Below, piece after piece: positions 1 through 4,867 of a stretch of 11,204 bases of DNA. The stretch lies in the NCBI GenBank assembly GCA_030040475.1, contig JASHTQ010000588.1:1-11204 (forward strand). The letters run 5' to 3'. The position numbers and the translations under genes are program-made. The notes under the pieces are model-generated. The model was not told the DNA's origin, did no database searches, and was given only the letters and a program-made list of their open reading frames with translations. Source of the stretch: Streptosporangiaceae bacterium. GTDB lineage: Bacteria > Actinomycetota > Actinomycetes > Streptosporangiales > Streptosporangiaceae. Every line of letters starts with the position of its first letter. Position 1 is the first letter of the stretch.

Positions 1-631
1 GGGCGGCCAGCCAGTCGCCGCCGGCCCGGATCAGCTTGTCCACCTCGGCGGTGGACACCCAGTAGTGCTTGGCGTCGTCGAGCACGGGCAGCAGGACGTA
101 CAGGTGGCTGAGCGCGTCCGCGAGGCGGAGCTCGCCGATCAGGCGCAGGTCCAGGTACGGCGAGGGACCCCATTCCGCTGGCTGCAGGGGCTGGCTGGTC
201 GCCTCGGCGGTCCAGCCGAGGGGCTCGAACAGGCTCTCCGCGAGCTGCGGGCCGCCGCGGCAGCGCAGCGCGGGGACCCTGATGGCCAACGGGATGGCGG
301 CGGCGGCCAGCTCGGGGCGCGCGTCGCAGCGGCCGGTCAGCGCGGTGCGGAAGGCCTCCTTGATCGCCACCGCGAGCATGCTCGAGGCGGCGTAGGGCCG
401 GTCGCTGACGTACTCGGCGAGCTCGCTGGCGATCGCGTTCCCCCGGACCAGGGCCACCGGGTCGACCTCGAGCAACAGCGCGGCCGTGCACCGCTCCGGG
501 GTCGCCTCCGGGTAGAAGACGTGCGCCTGGCCGGAGGCCAGCGTGAACGACTGCAGGCGGTCGGGGTGCTTGTGCAGCAGGTAGCCCAGGTCGGTTGCGG
601 GCGCGTGGGTGGTGGAGATCGTCAGCAGCAC
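1..631 (-). CDS. hen1: Hen1, 3'-terminal RNA ribose 2'-O-methyltransferase (N-terminal part; runs off left edge)
   Basis: Bacterial Hen1 methylates the 2'-OH of the 3'-terminal ribose at broken RNA ends before Pnkp reseals them, so the repaired RNA resists a second cleavage at the same site. The visible 210 residues are the N-terminal Hen1_L domain. Seen in order: LLTISTTHAPATDLGYLLHK at the start, HVFYPEATPERCTAALLL, VDPVALVRG, a DRPYAASSMLAVAI stretch, a FEPLGW segment and HLYVLLPVLDDAKHYWV near the left edge. These match my memory of actinobacterial Hen1 closely. The methyltransferase domain should lie left of the window, and in known operons pnkp is the neighbour. I chose the GTG at 631 because the conserved LLTIS begins at the next codon. 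There is no Shine-Dalgarno, but a TACCCT hexamer lies 7 nt upstream. It is divergent from the polymerase gene at 717. Confidence 0.9.
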   Translation of the reverse strand, partial: MLLTISTTHAPATDLGYLLHKHPDRLQSFTLASGQAHVFYPEATPERCTAALLLEVDPVALVRGNAIASELAEYVSDRPYAASSMLAVAIKEAFRTALTGRCDARPELAAAAIPLAIRVPALRCRGGPQLAESLFEPLGWTAEATSQPLQPAEWGPSPYLDLRLIGELRLADALSHLYVLLPVLDDAKHYWVSTAEVDKLIRAGGDWLAA

Positions 632-638
632 GGTTCGC

Positions 639-644
639 AGGGTA
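639..644 (-). promoter_or_regulatory. Candidate -10 box for leaderless hen1
   Basis: Read on the minus strand this is TACCCT, a TAnnnT-type actinobacterial -10. It ends 7 nt before the GTG start, so transcription would begin at or beside the start codon. No clear -35 is visible. The call is an inference from spacing and hexamer only. Confidence 0.4.
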
Positions 645-703
645 CCCGTGGCGGGTGCCGTTTCCCGAGCGAGTTTTCGTGGCGTCGCGCGCGCCTGAGC
701 GGG

Positions 704-709
704 TAGGAC
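704..709 (+). promoter_or_regulatory. Candidate -10 box or weak RBS before the DinB2-like gene
   Basis: The hexamer TAGGAC ends 7 nt before the GTG at 717. It can be read as a degenerate -10 of a leaderless transcript or, through its AGGA, as a weak Shine-Dalgarno. Together with the box at 639-644 it would make a compact divergent promoter region. Confidence 0.25.
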
Positions 710-716
710 GTGGTGC

Positions 717-1739
717 GTGACCCGGTGGGTGCTGCACGTGGACCTCGACCAGTTCATCGCGGCTGTCGAGGTGCTGCGCCATCCCGAACTGCGGGGACGG
801 CCGGTGGTGGTGGGCGGCGACGGGGACCCGACCAAGCGGGGCGTGGTGAGCACGGCATCGTACGAGGCGCGTGTGCACGGCGTGCACTCCGGGCTGCCGA
901 TGCGGACGGCCGTGCGGCGGCTGCCGGACGCCGTGTTCCTCCCGGTGGACCGGGCCGCCTACGAGGAGGCCTCGGAGTCGGTGATGGCGGTGCTGCGGGA
1001 CTCCGGCGCGGTGGTCGAGGTGCTCGGCTGGGACGAGGCGTTCCTCGGCGTGGACGTCGAGGACCCGGAGGCGTTCGCCCGGTCGCTGGCGGCGCGGGTG
1101 CGGGCCGCCACGGACCTGGACTGCACGGTCGGGATCGGCGAGAACAAGCTGCAGGCCAAGATCGCGACCGGGTTCGGCAAGCCCGCGGGGGTGTTCCGGC
1201 TCACGTTCGGCAACTGGTTCTCGGTGCTCGGTTCGCGGCCGACGGATGCGCTGTGGGGGATCGGGGCCAAGACCGCGCGCAAGCTCGCCGGGCTCGGCAT
1301 CAGCACGGTCAGCGAGCTGGCCGCGGCGGACCCGGACGCGCTGGCGGTTGCCTTCGGGCCGATGACGGGCCCGTGGCTGGTGCTGCTCGGGCGCGGCCGC
1401 GGCGACGCCGAGGTGGACGACTCGCCATACGTGGCCAAGGGACACGGGAAGGAGGAGACGTTCCAGCAGAACATCGCCGACTGGTCGCGGGTGCAGGCCG
1501 AGGTGGCGCGGATCGCCGGGCTGCTCGCCGTGGACCTGGCCGCCGAGGAACGGCCCGCGGTGCGGGTGGTGGTGAAGGTGCGGTACGCGCCGTTCGTCAC
1601 CGAGACCCACGGCGTGACGCTCCCCTCCCCCGGCTCGGACCCGGCGGTGATCGAGCGGGCCGCGCTCGCGGCGCTCGACCGCTTCACCGGGCGGCGGCCG
1701 GTGCGGCTGCTCGGGGTCCGGGCGGAGTTCGGGTCCTAG
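717..1739 (+). CDS. dinB2: DinB2-like Y-family DNA polymerase (Pol IV family) with a non-aromatic steric gate
   Basis: This is a 340-residue translesion DNA polymerase. Palm and finger motifs are DLDQF at 9-13, TASYEAR at 46-52, PVDRAAYEEAS at 76-86 and the catalytic GWDEAFLG at 104-111 (D9, D106 and E107 as metal ligands). The thumb helix-hairpin-helix is around ALWGIGAKTARKLAGLG at 178-194. The protein ends soon after the little-finger domain (LLGVRAEFGS) and shows no C-terminal beta-clamp-binding peptide, as in mycobacterial DinB2. Residue 14, right after DLDQF, is Ile where most Y-family enzymes have Tyr or Phe. In mycobacterial DinB2 a Leu here goes with efficient ribonucleotide incorporation. 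The GTG at 717 starts the protein just before the usual WVLHVDLDQF. An AGGA lies 8 nt upstream, and it overlaps a TAGGAC hexamer that could instead be a -10. The gene is divergent from hen1 (85 bp apart). The symbol is by similarity. Confidence 0.93.
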   Translation: MTRWVLHVDLDQFIAAVEVLRHPELRGRPVVVGGDGDPTKRGVVSTASYEARVHGVHSGLPMRTAVRRLPDAVFLPVDRAAYEEASESVMAVLRDSGAVVEVLGWDEAFLGVDVEDPEAFARSLAARVRAATDLDCTVGIGENKLQAKIATGFGKPAGVFRLTFGNWFSVLGSRPTDALWGIGAKTARKLAGLGISTVSELAAADPDALAVAFGPMTGPWLVLLGRGRGDAEVDDSPYVAKGHGKEETFQQNIADWSRVQAEVARIAGLLAVDLAAEERPAVRVVVKVRYAPFVTETHGVTLPSPGSDPAVIERAALAALDRFTGRRPVRLLGVRAEFGS

Positions 1740-1755
1740 CGGGTCGGGTCCTAAC

Positions 1756-1781
1756 GGTCGGGGCCGCGGGTCGGGGCCGCG
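1756..1781. repeat. Tandem repeat, 2 x 13 bp, in convergent spacer
   Basis: GGTCGGGGCCGCG occurs twice in immediate succession (1756-1768, 1769-1781). Just before it, GGGTCCTAGC at 1731 reappears as GGGTCCTAAC at 1746, so the end of the polymerase gene also looks duplicated. The two CCGCGG blocks (1764-1769, 1777-1782) could pair as a 6-bp stem between the convergent genes. There is no T-tract, so I do not call a terminator. Confidence 0.7.
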
Positions 1782-1794
1782 GGCGCAGGCCGGC

Positions 1795-2334
1795 TCACAG
1801 CGGGCGGGCCATGGCGATCTCGTCCTGGTCTGGGTCGGAGGGCAGCGGCTGGCGTTCGCCGGTTGGCCCGAAACCGCAGCGCTCGTAGAGCGCGCGGGCG
1901 TGGTCGTTGGACTCGGTGACCCAGAGGTGCACCGTTTTCGCGTCCCGTTCCCGCGCCCAGCCGAAGACCGCGGCCACCAGCGCCTCGCCGACGCCGTGGC
2001 CGCGCGCCCTCGGCCGGACGTACATGGACACGAGTTCCACCACGTCCTCGCTCTCCGGGTAGCCGCCGATCAGGCCGACCGGCTCTGCGGCGCCGGCCTC
2101 CGGGATGCCGGCCTCGGGGATGCCGGCCTCGGGGAGGTAGGCGAGGAAGTTGCCGCCCCTGGCGATGCGGCGAAGCCAGTCGGGCTCGCCGAAGGGGGCC
2201 TCGCGCTCGTAGGTGGACCCGAAGGCGGACGGGGCGGTCTTCAGTGCCTCGAGCCGGATGTCGCGTAGCGCCTGCCAGTCGTCCATGACCGTCTCGCGCA
2301 CCAGGACCATGCCCAATGGTCCCGTCGTCGTCAT
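1795..2334 (-). CDS. GNAT family N-acetyltransferase
   Basis: A 179-residue acetyltransferase that should transfer the acetyl group of acetyl-CoA to an unknown amine. The GNAT fold is clear: an N-terminal VRETVMDDWQALRDIRLEAL, the strand-4 region VVELVSMYVRPRARGHGVGEAL, in which RARGHGVG is the pyrophosphate-binding Q/RxxGxG/A loop (about 108-115), then HLWVTESNDHARALYERCGF, the usual C-terminal N..A..LYE..GF. A PEAGIPEAGIPEAGA linker sits before the VGLIGGY strand and is encoded by a 3 x 15 bp tandem repeat. ATG 2334 is used here. ATG 2310 (MVLVRETV) is equally plausible, since family members usually begin just before that strand and neither start has a well-placed Shine-Dalgarno. It lies 27 bp after the SDR gene on the same strand, so it is probably the last gene of that operon. 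Confidence 0.88.
   Translation of the reverse strand: MTTTGPLGMVLVRETVMDDWQALRDIRLEALKTAPSAFGSTYEREAPFGEPDWLRRIARGGNFLAYLPEAGIPEAGIPEAGAAEPVGLIGGYPESEDVVELVSMYVRPRARGHGVGEALVAAVFGWARERDAKTVHLWVTESNDHARALYERCGFGPTGERQPLPSDPDQDEIAMARPL
2092..2136. repeat. In-frame tandem repeat, 3 x 15 bp, in the GNAT gene
   Basis: Three 15-bp units begin with GCCGGCCTC (2092-2106, 2107-2121, 2122-2136) and differ by one or two bases. They encode PEAGI-PEAGI-PEAGA between two strands of the acetyltransferase fold, a surface linker where length change should be tolerated. Confidence 0.85.
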
Positions 2335-2361
2335 CGGGCAGACAAGCGGTTTTCCTCGGCG

Positions 2362-3150
2362 CTAGCCGAACCGGCGGGCGCTCGGGTAGATCTGGGCGCC
2401 GTCCACGGGGATGTTCGCGCCGGAGATCCACGAGGCGCGGGCGGACAGCACGAAGGCGACGACGTCGGCGACCTCCGCGAGGGTGCCGAGGCGGCCGAGC
2501 GGGAACTGGGTGGCCTCGAAGGCGGCGAAGTCCTCCGGCTGCTGCTGGCGGAAGGACTCCCAGCCGCCGCCCTGGAACATGATGGATCCGGGGCTGACGG
2601 CGTTCACCCTGATGCGGTCGGGCGCGAGTTCCTGGGCGGCGGTCGCGGCCAGGTGGATCTCCGCGGCCTTGGCGGCGGCGTAGGCGGTGCGCGGCGCCGG
2701 GCGCATGCCGGTGATCGAGGAGATGATCACCACCGAGCCGCCGCCCGCGGCGCGCAGGTGGGGCAGGCCCGACCGGATCAGTTCGGCGGCGTGCCCGGCG
2801 TTGAGCGCGAACGTCGCGGTGAACTCGTCCGGACCCGCGCTTGTCAGGTTGCCGGTGCCGACCGTGCCGCCCGCGTTCGCCACCAGGTGGTCCAGGCCGC
2901 CGAGTTCGGCCGCGATGGCGTCGACCGCCCCGCGCAGCGCCGGCGTGTCCGTGACGTCGGCCGCCGCGGTGGCGACCTGGATCTCGCCGTCGGCGGCCAG
3001 CCGGCGGGCCGCGGCGGCCAGGCCGTCGGCGTCCCTGGCGATGAGGCCGACGGCGGCGCCCTCGGCGGCCAGCGCCTCGGCGACGGCGAAGCCGATCCCC
3101 CGGCTGCCGCCGGTGATCAGCGCACGGCTGCCGCGCAGGCCAAGGTCCAC
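2362..3150 (-). CDS. SDR family NAD(P)-dependent oxidoreductase
   Basis: A 262-residue classical short-chain dehydrogenase/reductase. The cofactor motif TGGSRGIG is at 13-20, the NAG motif at 92-94, the active-site Asn at 117, Ser at 144/145 and the Y157-AAA-K161 catalytic pair, all in register. The region after the second strand reads IARDADGLAAAARRL; the Arg there hints at NADP(H) over NAD(H), but this is inference. The C-terminus, WISGANIPVDGAQIYPSARRFG, has the common SG.N..VDGG-like ending with Ala for the last Gly. The substrate cannot be told. The GTG start at 3150 has an AGGGAG Shine-Dalgarno 6 nt upstream. It lies between a PNPOx-fold gene (27 bp upstream) and a GNAT gene (27 bp downstream) on the same strand, suggesting co-transcription. 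Confidence 0.93.
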   Translation of the reverse strand: MDLGLRGSRALITGGSRGIGFAVAEALAAEGAAVGLIARDADGLAAAARRLAADGEIQVATAAADVTDTPALRGAVDAIAAELGGLDHLVANAGGTVGTGNLTSAGPDEFTATFALNAGHAAELIRSGLPHLRAAGGGSVVIISSITGMRPAPRTAYAAAKAAEIHLAATAAQELAPDRIRVNAVSPGSIMFQGGGWESFRQQQPEDFAAFEATQFPLGRLGTLAEVADVVAFVLSARASWISGANIPVDGAQIYPSARRFG

Positions 3151-3177
3151 TCGTGGCTCCCTATCACGTGGTGCCGG

Positions 3178-3603
3178 TCAGGGTGTCTTGCCGTAGTCGA
3201 CGCTCAGCCAGTGCTCCGGCGTCATCCGGATCATGACCTGGTCGCGGAACGGGTTGGCGGCCAGGTAGGCGTCGCCGCCCTCGGTGCCCAGGTACCTGCG
3301 GGCCAGCGCGAGCCGCTCGGCGTCGGTGGCATCCTCCATCGTGGCCGGGCCCTCGACGGTGACGTACCTGTAGGGCGGCCGCTCGTCCTGCGCGCACAGG
3401 CTGAACCGGCCCGCGGACCTGATGGCGCGCGCCTTGCGGGTGTTCCTGCCGGTGCTCACGTTCACGGTTCCGCCGGGCTCGTAGCTGTACCAGACCGGGA
3501 GGGCCAGCGGGCCGCGCGCGTCACCCGACGCCACGCTGAGGACTGCGACGTGCACCCCGGCGAGGAACTCTTCGCGTTCTGCCCGGCTCATACTCGGCGA
3601 CAT
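3178..3603 (-). CDS. Pyridoxamine 5'-phosphate oxidase-fold (PPOX class, probably F420- or FMN-binding) protein
   Basis: A 141-residue split-barrel protein of the PNPOx-like superfamily. Seen: EEFLAGVHVAVLSVASGDARGPLALPVWYSYEPGG at the N-terminus (the conserved P.W..Y segment), NVSTGRNTRKARAIRSAGRFSLCAQDE, then PYRYVTVEGPATM (strand with the Y.V.V.G signature) and the C-terminal WLSVDYGKTP. In actinobacteria such proteins often bind F420 or a flavin and reduce small molecules; which cofactor applies here is not decided by what I can see. The start ATG at 3603 is supported by a GGGAGG Shine-Dalgarno 4 to 5 nt upstream; the internal ATG (residue 5) would be too far from it. It is the first gene of the minus-strand group with the SDR and GNAT genes. 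Confidence 0.88.
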   Translation of the reverse strand: MSPSMSRAEREEFLAGVHVAVLSVASGDARGPLALPVWYSYEPGGTVNVSTGRNTRKARAIRSAGRFSLCAQDERPPYRYVTVEGPATMEDATDAERLALARRYLGTEGGDAYLAANPFRDQVMIRMTPEHWLSVDYGKTP

Positions 3604-3667
3604 GTGACCTCCCGTTGGCTAGCCTCAGTCTTCCAGACCCGGCGGGTCGGGCGCGCTGGGGGCGCGG

Positions 3668-3706
3668 CGGGTAGAGCGGGCGGGTAGAGCGGGCGGGTAG
3701 AGCAGC
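3668..3706. repeat. Tandem repeat, 3 x 13 bp, upstream of padR
   Basis: The unit CGGGTAGAGCGGG occurs at 3668-3680 and 3681-3693, and again at 3694-3706 with the last three bases changed to AGC. It lies in the divergent spacer between the PNPOx-fold gene and padR, ending 10 bp before the palindrome at 3717. The unit length is not a multiple of three, consistent with non-coding DNA. Confidence 0.85.
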
Positions 3707-3716
3707 GACACCATCG

Positions 3717-3730
3717 TCTACCTATGTAGA
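3717..3730. promoter_or_regulatory. Palindrome, candidate PadR operator
   Basis: TCTAC-CTAT-GTAGA is a perfect 5-bp inverted repeat with a 4-bp centre. It lies 19 bp before the -10-like TAGAAT of padR, so it covers the -35 position. PadR proteins are dimers that commonly bind short palindromes in their own promoter. Autoregulation is inferred from position alone. Confidence 0.5.
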
Positions 3731-3749
3731 TTCGGGCGGGCCGGCTGGG

Positions 3750-3755
3750 TAGAAT
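3750..3755 (+). promoter_or_regulatory. -10 box of a probably leaderless padR transcript
   Basis: TAGAAT is a good actinobacterial -10 hexamer and ends 8 nt before the GTG start. No ribosome binding site lies between them. This implies that transcription starts at the start codon. Confidence 0.55.
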
Positions 3756-3763
3756 TCGTCAGC

Positions 3764-4102
3764 GTGGCTAATCGTTCCGGTTTTTCCGCCCAGACGCTTG
3801 CGGTGCTCGCCGAGCTATGCGCCACGCCGACGCACTGGCAGCACGGGTACGGGATCGCCAGGGACACCGGGCTCAAGTCGGGCACGCTGTACCCGATCTT
3901 GATCCGGCTCGCCGATCGCGGCCTGATCGAGGCGCGCTGGGAGGACGAGCAGCCGGCGGGTCGGCCGCGGCGGCACCTGTACCGGCTGACCGCCGACGGC
4001 CTCGCGGCGGCCGAGGCCGCGCTTGCGGAGGCGGGCGAGGCGGCCGTCAAGGTGCGCGCGGGCAGCAGCACGCGCCGGGTGGCCGTCAGGGCCACGCCGT
4101 AA
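3764..4102 (+). CDS. PadR family transcriptional regulator
   Basis: A 112-residue protein that is essentially one winged helix-turn-helix. Residues 29-60 (YGIARDTGLKSGTLYPILIR onward, then LADRGLIEARWE) are the recognition helix and following strand typical of PadR, and 66-79 (GRPRRHLYRLTADG) form the wing with the family's G.P.r.Y.LT..G pattern. The C-terminus is short and Ala-rich (AAEAALAEAGEAAVKV), giving only a small dimerization helix, as in the PadR-s2 subgroup. PadR proteins repress stress or efflux genes, usually in response to small ligands. Here no membrane or transporter gene follows on the same strand, so the target is unknown. Candidates are its own promoter and the divergent PNPOx-SDR-GNAT group. 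The GTG start follows a TAGAAT box with no Shine-Dalgarno. Confidence 0.92.
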   Translation: MANRSGFSAQTLAVLAELCATPTHWQHGYGIARDTGLKSGTLYPILIRLADRGLIEARWEDEQPAGRPRRHLYRLTADGLAAAEAALAEAGEAAVKVRAGSSTRRVAVRATP

Positions 4103-4111
4103 CGGCCAGGT

Positions 4112-4147
4112 CTGGAGCCGGGGCTCGGGCTGGAGCCGGGGCTCGGG
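4112..4147. repeat. Tandem repeat, 2 x 18 bp, between convergent padR and the DUF1707 gene
   Basis: CTGGAGCCGGGGCTCGGG is exactly duplicated (4112-4129, 4130-4147). Each copy carries a small hairpin, GAGCC-GG-GGCTC. Two such hairpins between convergent stop codons might slow RNA polymerase in either direction, but no T-tract follows, so the terminator role is only a possibility. Confidence 0.8.
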
Positions 4148-4167
4148 CCGGGGCCGGTCCGCGGCAG

Positions 4168-4836
4168 TCAGTCAGCGGCGGGGAGGGCGCCGCGCTCGGC
4201 GAGCTTGGCCAGGCGGCGGGCCTCCTTCAAGGACAGGCCGCGGGCCTGCGGCGGAAGCCGGTAGATGGTCGCGCCGCCCATCAGGTTGTAGATCCGGATC
4301 CGGACCACCGGCGCGCCCGGGCGCGGGCTGCGCTGGCTGCCGACCTCCTCGTGGCCGCCCATCAGCGAGAAGCCGCCCACCTCGAGATCGACCGAGTCGG
4401 GCAGGTAGATGTTCGCCCCGCCCATCACCGCGAACAGGTTGAGGGTGAGCTCGCCGCCTTCGATCTCGGCCTCGCGCAGGTCGATCTCGTCCCCGCCCAT
4501 GATCGCGACGGCGTTGATGCTGCCGACCGCGCGGAACCGCCCGCGCCGGTGCGAGCCGCCCATGATGGCGACCATCCAGCGCACCGGCTTGCGGGCCTGC
4601 GCCGCCGGAGCGGGGTGGGTTGCCTGAGCGGGGCGGGTTGCCTCGCCGATTTCCCTGGGCAGATCGCTGGTGAGGGCGGCAAGCTCGCCGCGGGTCTTGG
4701 CGGACAGCGCCTGGCCGGCCCGGTCCTCGAGCTCGTCCAGCGTCAGCCTGCCGACGGCGGCCTGCTCGCCGAGCGTCCGGACGGTCGCGTCACGCTCGGC
4801 GTCCGAGACGCGCATCGAATCGTCGCTTCCGGTCAC
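4168..4836 (-). CDS. DUF1707 and LiaF-like (DUF2154-type) C-terminal domain protein
   Basis: About 222 residues. The N-terminal DUF1707 (SHOCT-like) domain starts MRVSDAERDATVRTLGEQAA and continues VGRLTLDELEDRAGQALSAKTRGELAALTSDLP. An Ala/Pro-rich linker follows, encoded partly by an 18-bp tandem repeat. The C-terminal half holds five MGG motifs (VAIMGGSHRRGRF, VAIMGGDEIDL, FAVMGGANIYL, FSLMGGHEEVG, YNLMGGATIYR), the repeating beta pattern of LiaF/cell-wall-antibiotic response proteins. No membrane helix is seen, so it is probably cytosolic or peripheral. The role may be in envelope-stress sensing; this is inference. I prefer GTG 4836 over the longer GTG 4896, because AGGGG lies 7 nt upstream of 4836 and the longer start overlaps the end of copA. 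It lies 31 bp after copA on the same strand. Confidence 0.9.
   Translation of the reverse strand: MTGSDDSMRVSDAERDATVRTLGEQAAVGRLTLDELEDRAGQALSAKTRGELAALTSDLPREIGEATRPAQATHPAPAAQARKPVRWMVAIMGGSHRRGRFRAVGSINAVAIMGGDEIDLREAEIEGGELTLNLFAVMGGANIYLPDSVDLEVGGFSLMGGHEEVGSQRSPRPGAPVVRIRIYNLMGGATIYRLPPQARGLSLKEARRLAKLAERGALPAAD
4608..4643. repeat. In-frame tandem repeat, 2 x 18 bp, in the DUF1707 linker
   Basis: GAGCGGGGTGGGTTGCCT and GAGCGGGGCGGGTTGCCT lie head to tail (4608-4625, 4626-4643) with one difference. They encode the repeated six-residue Ala/Pro-rich stretch between the DUF1707 domain and the beta repeats. Confidence 0.85.
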
Positions 4837-4867
4837 CTCAGTGCCCCTCACAGGATCGGCGTAACGC

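Noticed and set aside
65..706. Plus-strand open frame of 213 codons
   Set aside because: It is the antisense shadow of hen1, low in complexity and rich in Arg, Gly and Gln, with no known motif.
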